DNA of 64,000 bases from Acidimicrobiales bacterium (GTDB taxonomy: Bacteria; Actinomycetota; Acidimicrobiia; Acidimicrobiales; Aldehydirespiratoraceae), in NCBI GenBank assembly GCA_040219515.1, contig JAVJSI010000010.1, positions 1 through 64,000 of the forward strand. The letters run 5' to 3'. The translations under genes and the position numbers were made by a program. Each line of letters starts with the position of its first letter. Within the stretch, counting starts at the first letter, position 1. Under the pieces are notes generated by a model. That model did not search any database. It was not told the origin of the DNA and saw only the letters and a program-made list of their open reading frames with translations. Below are positions 51,182 through 59,947 of the stretch, one piece after another.

Positions 51182-52757
51182 AGAGGGTGGCGGTGGCGCG
51201 GTCGCGGAGCTCGTACTTGAGGACCTTGCCGCTCGCGTTGAGGGGGAGGGCGTCGACGAACTCGAAGTAGCGGGGGCACTTGTAGTTGGCCATCTCGGCG
51301 CGGCACCACGTGCGGAGCTCGTCGGCGTCGAGCGTCGCGCCGGGGGCGAGGATCACGAAGGCATAGCCGACCTCGCCGAGGCGCTGATCGGGCACCCCGA
51401 CCACGGCGACCTGACCGATGCCGGGATGGTTCATCATCAGGTTCTCGATCTCGGCGGGATACGCGTTGAATCCACCGTTGATGAACATGTCCTTCACGCG
51501 GTCGGTGATGTCGATGTTGCCGGCCTCGTCCATCACCCCGATGTCGCCGGTGTGGAGCCATCCGTCGGCATCGATGGTCTCGGCCGTCTTCTCGGGGTCG
51601 TTGAGGTAGCCCTTCATCACGTTGTAGCCGCGGACGACGATCTCACCCGGCTCGCCGCGGGGCACCTCGTGGCCGTCGGGGTCGTGGATCTCGACCTCGA
51701 CGTCGTCGACGGCGCGGCCGCTGGTCTTCGCGATGATCTCCGGGTCGTCGTCGTGGCGGCACATCGTGGCCATGCCCGACGACTCGGTCAGGCCGTAGCC
51801 GGTGACGACCTTCTCGAAGCCGAGTCGCTCGCGCATCTGCACGATCATCTCGACGGGAATCGCCGCCGCGCCGGTGACCGCGAGCCGAAGGGAGCTCATG
51901 TCCCACTGGTCGAGGTCCTCGGTGTTGAGGATGGTCTGATAGATGGCCGGCGGACCGGGAAGCATCGAGATGCGTTCCTCGGGAATCCGCTTCATGACCG
52001 AGGGCACGTCGAAGACGGGGTGAGGAAGGATCGTCGAGCCGGTCATCAAGCAGGCGAGAATGCCGGCATTGAGGCCGAAGGAGTGGAAGAAGGGGTTGAT
52101 GATCAGGTAGCGATCCTGATCGAGGCCGATCACGCTCGCCCACGACAGATACGCACGGCAGATCGCCGAGTGGCCGAGCATGGCGCCCTTCGGGTCGCCG
52201 GTGGTACCCGAGGTGAACATGATGTGGCAGAGGTCCTCGCCGGTCACAGTGGCGGTGCGTTCAGCCCGTGCGGCGTCGTCGACCTGATCAGCTCGGGCGA
52301 GGAAAGCGGCGAACGAGGTGGTGCCCTCCGGCACCGCGCCCCGCATGACCACGATCTCTTCGAGCGTCGGGGGCACGTTCGCGTCTCGTAATGCAGCCAC
52401 GTAGTCGGTGTCGAGGAAGTCGGTGACCGTGAAGAGCATCTTGGCGCCGCTGTTGCCCAGGACGTACTCGGCCTCCCGCCCTTTCCAGCGGGTGTTCACC
52501 GGCACGACCACGCCGCCGGCCACGTGCACGCCCAGGGCGGCCACGGCCCACTCCCAGATGTTCGGGGCCCAGACGGCGACGGTGTCGCCCTTCTCGACGC
52601 CGCTCGCCATCAGCGCGCGGGCGGCGCGGCGGATCTCGTCGCGGAACTCGACGAAGTTCCAGCGGACGTCCCCGTCGACCATTGCCTCGTTGTCGCCGAA
52701 TCGAGCGGCGGCGTCGTCGATCAGTTCGGGAATGGTTGCCCACGGTGCTGTGCCCAT
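51180..52757 (-). CDS. Acyl-CoA synthetase (FadD3-like)
   Basis: 525 residues. FTSGTTGDPKGAMLGH (P-loop), GYGLTESSG, GDIGVMDEAGNIDITDRVKDMFINGGFNAYPAEIE and NASGKVLKYELR with the catalytic lysine. The GYGLTESSG/KDMFINGG combination resembles FadD3, which activates the steroid-derived HIP acid, but substrate assignment from these motifs is only a hint. ATG is eight bases after TAGGGT. Divergent from an SDR. Confidence 0.92.
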   Translation of the reverse strand: MGTAPWATIPELIDDAAARFGDNEAMVDGDVRWNFVEFRDEIRRAARALMASGVEKGDTVAVWAPNIWEWAVAALGVHVAGGVVVPVNTRWKGREAEYVLGNSGAKMLFTVTDFLDTDYVAALRDANVPPTLEEIVVMRGAVPEGTTSFAAFLARADQVDDAARAERTATVTGEDLCHIMFTSGTTGDPKGAMLGHSAICRAYLSWASVIGLDQDRYLIINPFFHSFGLNAGILACLMTGSTILPHPVFDVPSVMKRIPEERISMLPGPPAIYQTILNTEDLDQWDMSSLRLAVTGAAAIPVEMIVQMRERLGFEKVVTGYGLTESSGMATMCRHDDDPEIIAKTSGRAVDDVEVEIHDPDGHEVPRGEPGEIVVRGYNVMKGYLNDPEKTAETIDADGWLHTGDIGVMDEAGNIDITDRVKDMFINGGFNAYPAEIENLMMNHPGIGQVAVVGVPDQRLGEVGYAFVILAPGATLDADELRTWCRAEMANYKCPRYFEFVDALPLNASGKVLKYELRDRATATL

Positions 52758-52765
52758 GGGCGGTG

Positions 52766-52771
52766 ACCCTA
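52766..52771 (-). promoter_or_regulatory. -10 box TAGGGT of the acyl-CoA ligase gene
   Basis: TAGGGT on the minus strand, eight bases before the ATG; leaderless pattern. Confidence 0.5.
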
Positions 52772-52840
52772 CTGCGCCCGCATTCGTCCGTAGAAAGGCG
52801 GCCGCGCGATGATTCCTGCCGAACGCAGGGGAGAGCGAAC

Positions 52841-53608
52841 ATGCAGATCAAGGGACTACGAGCCGTGGTGGTCGGTGGCGCGTCGGGCATGGCCCGGGCG
52901 ACGGTCGAGGCCATCGTCGCGGGTGGCGGCACGGTGGCGATCCTGGATCTCGCCTCGTCGGACGGCGACGCAGTCGCCACCGAGATCGGCGGCGGTACCA
53001 CGTTTCATGCCTGTGACGTGACGGACTTCGACGGCACTGAGACGGTGCTCGCCGCGGCCGCCGCGTCGCTCGGTGGGCTCGACGCGGTCGTCAACACCGC
53101 CGGCGGCGGCGTGGCCAAGCGCACACTGTCGAAGGACGGGCCCCATCCACTCGACGACTTTCGTCGTGTCGTCGACCTCAACCTGGTGGCCTCGTTCAAC
53201 ATCAATCGCCTGGCCGCCGCGATCATGAGCGAGAACGAGCCGAACGAGGACGGCGAGCGTGGTGTCATGATCAACACCGCGTCGATCGCCGCCTTCGAGG
53301 GTCAGATCGGGCAGGTCGCCTACACCGCGGCCAAGGCCGGGATCGCCGGGATGTGCCTCACGATGGCACGGGATCTCGGGTCGCTCGGCATTCGGGTCAA
53401 CGCCATCGCCCCGAGCCTCTTCGCCACCGGTCTCACGAAGGGCATCCCCGACGAGTTCGCCGACGCGCTCACCAAGGACGCTGCGTTCCCGAAGCGTCTC
53501 GGCCGGCCCGAGGAGTACGCCAAGCTCGCGCTCGCCATCATCGACAATCCGATGCTCAACGGCGGCTGCCTGCGTCTCGACGCCGGCCAACGCTTCGCTC
53601 CTCGCTGA
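52841..53608 (+). CDS. SDR, 3-hydroxyacyl-CoA dehydrogenase type II-like
   Basis: 255 residues. VGGASGMARATVEA (cofactor loop), ILDLASSDG with the NAD-preferring Asp, NTAGGGV, catalytic Ser in NTASIAAFEG, and YTAAKAGIAGMCLTMARDL. The ASxxAFEGQxGQxAY pattern is typical of HSD10-type 3-hydroxyacyl-CoA dehydrogenases, so a beta-oxidation role beside the acyl-CoA ligase fits. ATG at 52841 follows GGGGAGAG. Confidence 0.9.
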   Translation: MQIKGLRAVVVGGASGMARATVEAIVAGGGTVAILDLASSDGDAVATEIGGGTTFHACDVTDFDGTETVLAAAAASLGGLDAVVNTAGGGVAKRTLSKDGPHPLDDFRRVVDLNLVASFNINRLAAAIMSENEPNEDGERGVMINTASIAAFEGQIGQVAYTAAKAGIAGMCLTMARDLGSLGIRVNAIAPSLFATGLTKGIPDEFADALTKDAAFPKRLGRPEEYAKLALAIIDNPMLNGGCLRLDAGQRFAPR

Positions 53609-53609
53609 C

Positions 53610-53647
53610 CAACCCCGTGCGGATCAACCCCGTGCGGATCAACCCCG
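53610..53647. repeat. 15-bp direct repeat, two and a half copies
   Basis: The unit CAACCCCGTGCGGAT occurs at 53610-53624 and 53625-53639, and its first eight bases again at 53640-53647. It starts just after the SDR stop, and the third copy forms the end of the TPR gene, including its TGA. Confidence 0.85.
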
Positions 53648-55075
53648 AAGTTCGTCGAGCAGGTCTTCGGCCTGCGGGGCGTCGATGGGGTCGAACGTCG
53701 GGTTGAGCGTCAACGCAGCGTCGAGCAGGCCGATCGCCCGCTCATCGTCGCCGACCGCAGCGGCGACCACGCCGGCTCGGTGGAAGAGCTCGGCGGACAT
53801 GGGCCCGTTCGCCACCGCCTGCTGCATCAGCGGATCGGCCTCGGCCGATCGTCCGGCCGCGTGAAGCGACCATCCGAGCATGTCGTAGGCGCCGGCATCC
53901 TGTCGTTCGGCCAGATCGGTCTCTGCGAGACGCACGGCTGCTTCGGGGTCGTGGTCCACGAGGAACGACGCGAGATGTCGGCGCTCAGCGGGGTAGGAGT
54001 CCATGGTCTCGGCCGCGAGGTCGAGACCGAGTTGCACCTGGGTGTCGGCATCGGCGTCGTTGCCTCCGAGGCGAAGGAGACGGGCGAGTTCTCCGTGCAG
54101 GTCCGCGGCGGGTCCTCGTGCGAGCAGACCTTCGTAGATCGCGATCGCCTCGTCGAAACGTCCTTGACTGGAACGCACCCGACCCAGCAGTTCGTTGGCC
54201 CCCGGGTGTTCCGGCGCGATTCCGACAGCGTTCTCGAGCGCGGCCGCGGATCCTTCGACGTCGCCGCCTTCGAAGAGCACGTAGCCGAGCTGGAACCAGT
54301 AGAAGGCCGCGTCGGACGGACGCAGCGGGAGACCTTGGGCCAGTTCGAGCGACTCGACGGCCAAGTCGGCGGCCTGAGCGGTGTCGCCGTCGAGGTACGC
54401 GGTCCGGCTGAGTCGCGAGACGACGCCGGCGTTGCGGTCGAGTTCCGCGAGCTTCGTGAAGGTGGCCTCTGCGGCGGCGGTGTCGCCGAGCGACAGTTGG
54501 GCGTCACCCAATGCCGCGAGCGCGTCGACGTTGTCAGGCTCGCGTTCGAGTATCTCCGAACTGGCTTCGAGGGTGGCGGCGAACTCGTGGCGGGCGGCGA
54601 GTGCGTTGATGAGCAGGAGCTGGCCATCCGTGCTGCTGGGTGCCAGCTCGAGCACCTGTTCGGCGACCGCCTCGGCCTCGGAGTAGAGGTCGAGGTCGGC
54701 GTCCTCCCTCGCCTGGGAGAGCAACACGGAGCCGAGCAGGGTGAGCGAGACGTGGTCGTCGGGTGCCGCCGCGACGCGAGTTCGGAACTGCTCGGCGACC
54801 TCGGCGAGCGGCGCGCGGGTGTTGTCGATCTCGAGGCTGATGCCGAGCGACTGCGGATCGACCGGATCGATGGGCGCGACAGCATCGACCGACGCCGGAG
54901 GCGCGGTCGGCGTGTCTTCGACGTCGACGGCGTCATCGGCGTCGACGGCGTCATCGGCGTCGGCCGACGCTGAGGTCGGCGAGTCGCCGAGGCGTGCCCA
55001 ACCGAGAGCGATGACGAGGCCGGCAGCGATGACCGCGAGGCCGGAGAGGAGGAGGAAGCGGACGGACCGACTCAT
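53639..55075 (-). CDS. Membrane-anchored TPR protein
   Basis: 478 residues. An N-terminal membrane helix (about 7-25) is followed by an Asp/Ala-rich linker (with a tandem six-residue duplication). About eight tetratricopeptide repeats follow (for example ALAALGDAQLSLGDTAAAEATF and AFYWFQLGYVLFEGGDVEGSAAALENAV), ending in DALTLNP-like repeats. It is anchored with the TPR superhelix outside the membrane and likely binds other proteins. It lies 106 bases after the DUF4331-SLH gene across a strong hairpin, suggesting a partner role. Confidence 0.88.
   Translation of the reverse strand: MSRSVRFLLLSGLAVIAAGLVIALGWARLGDSPTSASADADDAVDADDAVDVEDTPTAPPASVDAVAPIDPVDPQSLGISLEIDNTRAPLAEVAEQFRTRVAAAPDDHVSLTLLGSVLLSQAREDADLDLYSEAEAVAEQVLELAPSSTDGQLLLINALAARHEFAATLEASSEILEREPDNVDALAALGDAQLSLGDTAAAEATFTKLAELDRNAGVVSRLSRTAYLDGDTAQAADLAVESLELAQGLPLRPSDAAFYWFQLGYVLFEGGDVEGSAAALENAVGIAPEHPGANELLGRVRSSQGRFDEAIAIYEGLLARGPAADLHGELARLLRLGGNDADADTQVQLGLDLAAETMDSYPAERRHLASFLVDHDPEAAVRLAETDLAERQDAGAYDMLGWSLHAAGRSAEADPLMQQAVANGPMSAELFHRAGVVAAAVGDDERAIGLLDAALTLNPTFDPIDAPQAEDLLDELRG
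54923..54958 (-). repeat. 18-bp tandem duplication in the TPR gene linker
   Basis: Two adjacent identical 18-bp units (54923-54940 and 54941-54958) duplicate six residues of the Asp/Ala/Val linker after the membrane helix. Confidence 0.85.
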
Positions 55076-55134
55076 GTCGAGAAACCTTCGAGAGAGGGGA
55101 GGGGATGGCGAGCGAGAAGTGGGAGGGGGCAGGA

Positions 55135-55170
55135 GGGGCCCAGCGAACGGGCGGGCGTTCGCTGGGCCCC
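55135..55170 (-). terminator. Strong hairpin downstream of the DUF4331-SLH gene
   Basis: Fifteen-base perfect arms (55135-55149 and 55156-55170, GGGGCCCAGCGAACG and complement) with a six-base loop, 12 bases after the minus-strand DUF4331-SLH stop. It has no long T run. It likely ends or attenuates transcription before the TPR gene. Confidence 0.65.
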
Positions 55171-55181
55171 GAGCGTGCCGA

Positions 55182-57476
55182 TCAGCTGGTGATCGGGCGG
55201 GCGCCGAGGACCCTCGTCAGGAAGCCGGCTTCCTGGCTTCGGGTGACGGTGTCGCTCGGTGAATACGTCGTGCTCGAGGTGCCGGTGGTGATACCGGCGG
55301 CGAACAGGGCGTTGACGTCGGCGGTGTAGTACCTACCGCCGGTGTCGGTGAACGGACCGCTCGACGCGGCCGGGAACTTCAGCGCTCGGTTGAGGAACGC
55401 TGCCATCTGGCCACGGGTCATCGGCTCCTCCGGCGAGAACGTCGTCGGAGATGTACCGGTGGTGATACCGGCGGCGTAGAGCCGATTGATGTGGTCGGTG
55501 TAGTACCTGCCGGCGATGTCCGTGAACGGGCTGGGGCCAGCGTCCGGCAACCCGAGTGAACGGCTGATGAAGGTCGCCATCTGACCACGCGTCACCGGGG
55601 CGTCCGGTTCGTACGTGGTGGGTGATGTGCCCGTGGTGATCGATGCGGCCGCAAGCAGGTTGATCTCCGGCTCGAAACGATCTCCGGTGTCGTCGCCGAA
55701 GGCATCGACGATCTTGACCACGGTCAACGAAGCAGCCGGCTCGTCCCAGCCATGGGCGGGGAGCAGGTCGCCAACGGTGCCGTCGACGCCGGGATGGGCG
55801 GCGATGACGCCGACCGGGTCGGTGTCGACCGCAGCGGAGTCGTCGTTGCCATCGGGATCACCGTCGAGAACCACCGGACCGAGGTCCGAGCACGCATCGA
55901 CGATGTCCTCGGACATCTCGGTGTTCTCCTCGCTACCGGCGTCGTAGCCCCTCAAGCTGAAGGTCTCCGACTGGTCCGGGAGCTCACCGCGGTCGAGGCC
56001 GGTGAAGCCGTCGTTGGTGCAGATGAGCATGCCGAACACCGACAAGACATCGCCGGGGCGAGCATCGATGGTGTAGACGGCGCGGTCCGCGAACCCGCTG
56101 ATGCGAGTGTCGGACGGCGGCAGTGGTCGGCCGAGGTCGACGACGTCGGTGATGATCGCCGGCGACAACACCTTTTCGGCTTCGAGCGCAGCCACGAGCG
56201 GTGCAGGGTCGCCGTCGCGGGCGATTGCATTGAGCTCGTCACTTGCCTCGGCACCGAGTTCGGCGACCGTCACGGCGGTCGGGAGACCGGCGTTGTGCGT
56301 CACCGCGACCGGCGGCGAGAAGGGCTGTGCATCGGTGAGGTTCTCGAGGATCAGCGCATACGTCGTCGTTTCCGCGGGAGCGGAAGCGTTGGCGGCTGCG
56401 AGATACGGGAACGAGTCCGAGAACGGCTTGTCGTTGGCATCGACACAGTCGGTCGTGAGTGTGACCGTACCGACGTTGGGGCCACCAACGGCGCTCGCGT
56501 CACCGGTGACAACCGGCAGCGAGATGTCGATGACATCGTCGGCGAGGCCACGACCGTTCAACGGCGCGCCATAGCCGGCGGGGTTGCTGACGTCGATCGT
56601 CAAGATGTCCGGCAGGAACGCATCGGCCAAGGCGTCGGCCTCAGCAGGCGTGTAGCCGGTGTCGCCACCGAACGCGCTCAGCGCTTCGAGCGAAGCCGAA
56701 GCGGCATCGGCGAAGTTCGCCTGGTCGTTGTCGGGATCGGCAGCGTTGTACGCGTCCTCGGCACCGTCGGGAACCAGAACCGTCGCGATTGCCGGACGAC
56801 CCATGCGGTCGACCTGGTCGATGCCGTCCCTGCCGGTCTCGGCCCAGACCCCGATGTTCGTGCCGGCGTCGGTGATCGAGTCGGAATCGACCTCGAGAAC
56901 GATGGCGCTCACATTGAAGCCTGCGAAGAAGTCGACACCGGTGGTGTCGCCCTCGAGCTCACAGAACTGCGCGGAGCCCATTCCCTTGACCGTGCCTTGG
57001 AACGCGGCGAAGTCGAAGAAGAACGGATCGTCGTAGAGGCCGGCGATGGCGGTTCCGCCGTCGTCCAACGAGAACTCGGTGCCCGTCGTGCCGCTGCCCG
57101 ATACCGCGCCGGAAACGGTGACGGCTTGGTCGCCGCCGGCGTTGGGGGTACCGAAGTCGATCGAGATCGTCTTGTCCTTCGAGGCGTCGTCGTCGCCACC
57201 GAGCGTCGCGTCGGTGTCGACGTGGAACTCGTAGGTGCCGGAGGGGTCGAACGTGGTCGGACTGAGGGCACCGGCTGCCGGGTTCACGGTCATCACGAGC
57301 ACCGTCTTCGACGGATCCTCCGGTGACTGGAACGCGTACAGGTCGTTGATGTCAGTTCGTCCGTCTGCTTGCGCGAGCGGTGCTTCGAGGTGGTCAGCGG
57401 CCTGGGAAGGCGTGATGCTGACGACGCTCGCCGCGAGCGCAAGCGCTGCTATCAGCGCTGCTCTTTTACGTGGCAT
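55182..57476 (-). CDS. Exported DUF4331 protein with three SLH repeats
   Basis: 764 residues. Signal peptide with a likely cut near TPSQAADH. DUF4331 domain from about residue 28 (DHLEAPLAQADGRTDINDLYAF, and MTVNPAAGALSPTTF). C-terminal three S-layer-homology repeats, about 600-764, each with ITTGTSPTTYxP followed by TRGQMATF-like helices; the last has a Ser/Gln variation (TRSQEAGF). SLH repeats usually bind cell-wall polymers. AGGAG five bases before the ATG. The function of DUF4331 is unknown. A palindrome at 57531-57542 in its upstream region could be an operator. Confidence 0.88.
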   Translation of the reverse strand: MPRKRAALIAALALAASVVSITPSQAADHLEAPLAQADGRTDINDLYAFQSPEDPSKTVLVMTVNPAAGALSPTTFDPSGTYEFHVDTDATLGGDDDASKDKTISIDFGTPNAGGDQAVTVSGAVSGSGTTGTEFSLDDGGTAIAGLYDDPFFFDFAAFQGTVKGMGSAQFCELEGDTTGVDFFAGFNVSAIVLEVDSDSITDAGTNIGVWAETGRDGIDQVDRMGRPAIATVLVPDGAEDAYNAADPDNDQANFADAASASLEALSAFGGDTGYTPAEADALADAFLPDILTIDVSNPAGYGAPLNGRGLADDVIDISLPVVTGDASAVGGPNVGTVTLTTDCVDANDKPFSDSFPYLAAANASAPAETTTYALILENLTDAQPFSPPVAVTHNAGLPTAVTVAELGAEASDELNAIARDGDPAPLVAALEAEKVLSPAIITDVVDLGRPLPPSDTRISGFADRAVYTIDARPGDVLSVFGMLICTNDGFTGLDRGELPDQSETFSLRGYDAGSEENTEMSEDIVDACSDLGPVVLDGDPDGNDDSAAVDTDPVGVIAAHPGVDGTVGDLLPAHGWDEPAASLTVVKIVDAFGDDTGDRFEPEINLLAAASITTGTSPTTYEPDAPVTRGQMATFISRSLGLPDAGPSPFTDIAGRYYTDHINRLYAAGITTGTSPTTFSPEEPMTRGQMAAFLNRALKFPAASSGPFTDTGGRYYTADVNALFAAGITTGTSSTTYSPSDTVTRSQEAGFLTRVLGARPITS

Positions 57477-57530
57477 GTGGTCTCCTGTGGAAAGGCGCGG
57501 ACAGCGGGGTTGCCGAAGGCGCAGCGCAAA

Positions 57531-57542
57531 TGAGATTTCTCA
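57531..57542. promoter_or_regulatory. Palindrome upstream of the DUF4331-SLH gene
   Basis: TGAGA and TCTCA flank TT in the 183-base gap between the DUF4331-SLH start and the crotonase stop. AT-rich for this region and possibly an operator. I see nothing else in this gap. Confidence 0.35.
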
Positions 57543-57659
57543 CCTCCGCGTAAGCGGTTCGGAGCGGCGGACTCGATGGATTGGTGCCGCAGCCGAACCC
57601 GGGGCAGTTGCTACCCGTTCCGGCAGGCCTACAAACGTCGGGTCCAGACGGAGCGGGCG

Positions 57660-58469
57660 TCAGCGCCCGTCGAAGTCCGGGGGCCGCTGCTCGCGTCGCG
57701 CTCGGCTCGACTCCTTGAAGTCGCCGGAACGGCTCGACAACTCGATGGCCATGGCCTCGTCGGCGAGGTGCCGTGGGAGTTCGGCCGTCAGCGAGCGGTG
57801 GACGAGCCCCTTGGCCAGACCGACGGCGACGGTGGCGCTCGTCGAGAGCTGCTGGACCAAAGCGGTCGCGTCTTCCTCGACCCGATCGGCGTCGACCGAT
57901 GAGTGGACCAGGCCCCATTCGGCCGCAGTGACGCCGTCGATCTCTTCGCCCAGCATCAGCAGTCGTTTCGCCCGGGCCACGCCGACGAGGCGGGGCACCA
58001 GCCAGGAGATGCCGCTGTCGGGGGTGAACCCGGACCGCACCATCGGCGCCGAGAGCCGAGCGTCGTCGGCCACGATCGCGAAGTCGGCGGCGAGCACGAG
58101 GCCGAGTCCGAGGCCCATCGCCGCGCCGCGGGCCGACACGACGATCGGCGTCTGTGTCTCGAGCATCGTCGGGATGAGTTCGTTCACCTGCCAGCGCATC
58201 CGGCGCTGGGTCGAGCCGGTTCGCGGTGGCGTGTCGGGCTTGGACCGGCCGGCGAGGTCGAACCCGGAACAGAAATGGTCGCCGGCGGCGTGAAGGTGGA
58301 TCACCCGGGCATCGTCGTCGGAACCGGCCGCCTCGACGACCGTGATCAACGCCTGCACGATCTCGTCGGTGACGGCATTGCGTCGCGCCGGACGGTTGAT
58401 CTCGACCCCGACGACGCCGCCCTCGCGTGTCACTGCGAGACCGTCGATCGGTGCGGGGTAGGGCTTCAT
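57660..58469 (-). CDS. Enoyl-CoA hydratase/isomerase family protein, PaaG-like
   Basis: 269 residues. RPARRNAVT and AGDHFCSGFDL are crotonase segments. The first hydratase glutamate is Gly123 (GLGLGLVLAAD) and the second is Met143 (APMVRS), while FTPDSGISWLVPRLVG keeps the Asp (151) seen in PaaG-type isomerases. So an isomerase role is more likely than hydration. The ATG at 58469 lies 28 bases from a TAGCGT box (58498-58503), which would give a short leader. Confidence 0.88.
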   Translation of the reverse strand: MKPYPAPIDGLAVTREGGVVGVEINRPARRNAVTDEIVQALITVVEAAGSDDDARVIHLHAAGDHFCSGFDLAGRSKPDTPPRTGSTQRRMRWQVNELIPTMLETQTPIVVSARGAAMGLGLGLVLAADFAIVADDARLSAPMVRSGFTPDSGISWLVPRLVGVARAKRLLMLGEEIDGVTAAEWGLVHSSVDADRVEEDATALVQQLSTSATVAVGLAKGLVHRSLTAELPRHLADEAMAIELSSRSGDFKESSRARREQRPPDFDGR

Positions 58470-58554
58470 CTTCGCTCGACTCGGGTCATGGAGGGTGACG
58501 CTAGTGGGAGCGGACGGGTGACCTGGATCGAACGCGACGTGATAGTCAAAGCGG

Positions 58555-58995
58555 ATGGAGCAATGGGAACTCGATGCCCGCGAACAGATCCGTGACCTGG
58601 TCGCCCGCTACAACGCCAACGGTGACGCCGGTAGGTTCGGACCGGTGCTCGCGCTCTTCACTCCCGACGCAGTGATGCACATTCCGTCGGGCTCGCATCG
58701 CGGGCTCCCCGAGATCGAGGCGATGTTCGCCGGCGCGGCGGCGAAGACCGGTGGCGGCGAGTCCGCTCGGGCCCGCTTCATCCGCCATTTCACGGCCACC
58801 CTCCAGATCGATCTCGAGTCGCGGGACACGGCGTCCAGCCGGTGCTACTACCAGGTGCTGACCGACCGCGGACTCGACCACTGGGGCCGCTACATCGACC
58901 GCTACCGCTGCGTCGACGGGCGCTGGCTGTTCGCCGAGCGCAAGGTGACCATCGACGGTGGCATGCGGGGTGGGTGGGGAGACCAGAGTGGCTGA
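58555..58995 (+). CDS. SnoaL-like / NTF2-fold protein
   Basis: 146 residues. The NTF2-like pattern is visible: IRDLVARYNANGDAGRF, LFTPDAVMHIP, IEAMFAGA, and WGRYIDRYRCVDGRWLFAERKV. Family members are ketosteroid-isomerase-like or small dioxygenase subunits. The next gene starts at a GTG overlapping the end of this gene by eight bases, so it is translationally coupled to a DapA-like aldolase. Function unknown. Confidence 0.82.
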   Translation: MEQWELDAREQIRDLVARYNANGDAGRFGPVLALFTPDAVMHIPSGSHRGLPEIEAMFAGAAAKTGGGESARARFIRHFTATLQIDLESRDTASSRCYYQVLTDRGLDHWGRYIDRYRCVDGRWLFAERKVTIDGGMRGGWGDQSG

Positions 58996-59947
58996 TCTCG
59001 ACAGAGTCGATCTCGATGTCACGTCGATGCTCCGGCCGCGACGGGCGATCACCGGGATGTCGGCGGTGCTGTTGCCGCACACGGCCGAGGGTGGGATCGA
59101 TTGGGCGGCCACCGAAGCCCACATCGCCCGTACCCACGAGGTCGGCTTGGTGCCGGGGGTGAACATGGACACCGGCTACGTGCAGCTCCTCGACGCGGCG
59201 ACCAAGTTGCGCGTGCTCGACCTGGCGCGAGAGGTGACGGGCGGCCGGTTCGCAGCCGGTGCCTTCGTCGCCGACCACGCGGGCGATCCGGTCGACGTCG
59301 GCGCGTATCTGGCGGCGGCGACCGACATCGCCGACCGCGGGGGAACCCCCGTGATCTTCCCGAGTCACGGCCTCAACGAAGGCACCGAGGGCGAGTGGAT
59401 CGAGGCCCTCGCCTCGATCGGCGCCGGTCTCGACGAGTTCCTCGGCTTCGAACTCGGCCCGATGTTCGTCCCCTACGGCCGGATCTTCTCACTCGACACC
59501 TACCGGGAATTGCTCGACATCCCGCAGTGCGTGGGCGCCAAGCACTCGTCGCTCAGCCGGGAGCTCGAGTGGGCACGCCTCGCGCTGCGTGATGCGGTGC
59601 GCCCCGACTTCAAGGTGATGACGGGCAACGATCTCGGCATCGACATGGTGATGTACGGGTCGGACTATCTCCTCGGCCTGTCGACCTTCGCCCCCGACCT
59701 CTTCGCTCGTCGCGATCGTCTGTGGCGCGACGGCGATCCGGGGTTCTACGAACTCAACGACATGTTGCAGTACCTGGGGCATTTCACCTTCCGACCGCCG
59801 GTACCCGGTTATCGCCACGATGCCGCGATGTTCCTCGAGCTCCGAGGTTGGGCGTCCTCCGACAACGTCCCCGACGGCGCGCCCCGCCGCCCCGAGTCCG
59901 ACCGAGCGGTCCTGCGTGACATCGGTGAACGACTGGGAGTGCTCTGA
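58988..59947 (+). CDS. DapA-like (dihydrodipicolinate synthase family) aldolase
   Basis: 319 residues. The family's Schiff-base lysine is Lys185 in VGAKHSSL. Further segments are GMSAVLLPHTAEGGIDW at the start and GMFVP-like ELGPMFVPYG, where a Tyr pocket lies in classical members. These enzymes cleave or join pyruvate- or aldehyde-type units. Starting at GTG 58988 gives the full N-terminus and an eight-base overlap with the preceding gene. It is coupled by a one-base overlap to an OYE-type flavoenzyme. Confidence 0.85.
   Translation: MADLDRVDLDVTSMLRPRRAITGMSAVLLPHTAEGGIDWAATEAHIARTHEVGLVPGVNMDTGYVQLLDAATKLRVLDLAREVTGGRFAAGAFVADHAGDPVDVGAYLAAATDIADRGGTPVIFPSHGLNEGTEGEWIEALASIGAGLDEFLGFELGPMFVPYGRIFSLDTYRELLDIPQCVGAKHSSLSRELEWARLALRDAVRPDFKVMTGNDLGIDMVMYGSDYLLGLSTFAPDLFARRDRLWRDGDPGFYELNDMLQYLGHFTFRPPVPGYRHDAAMFLELRGWASSDNVPDGAPRRPESDRAVLRDIGERLGVL

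Noticed and set aside
13415-53647. Genomic island or prophage
   Set aside because: No integrase, transposase, tRNA target, att repeats or change in base composition can be seen.
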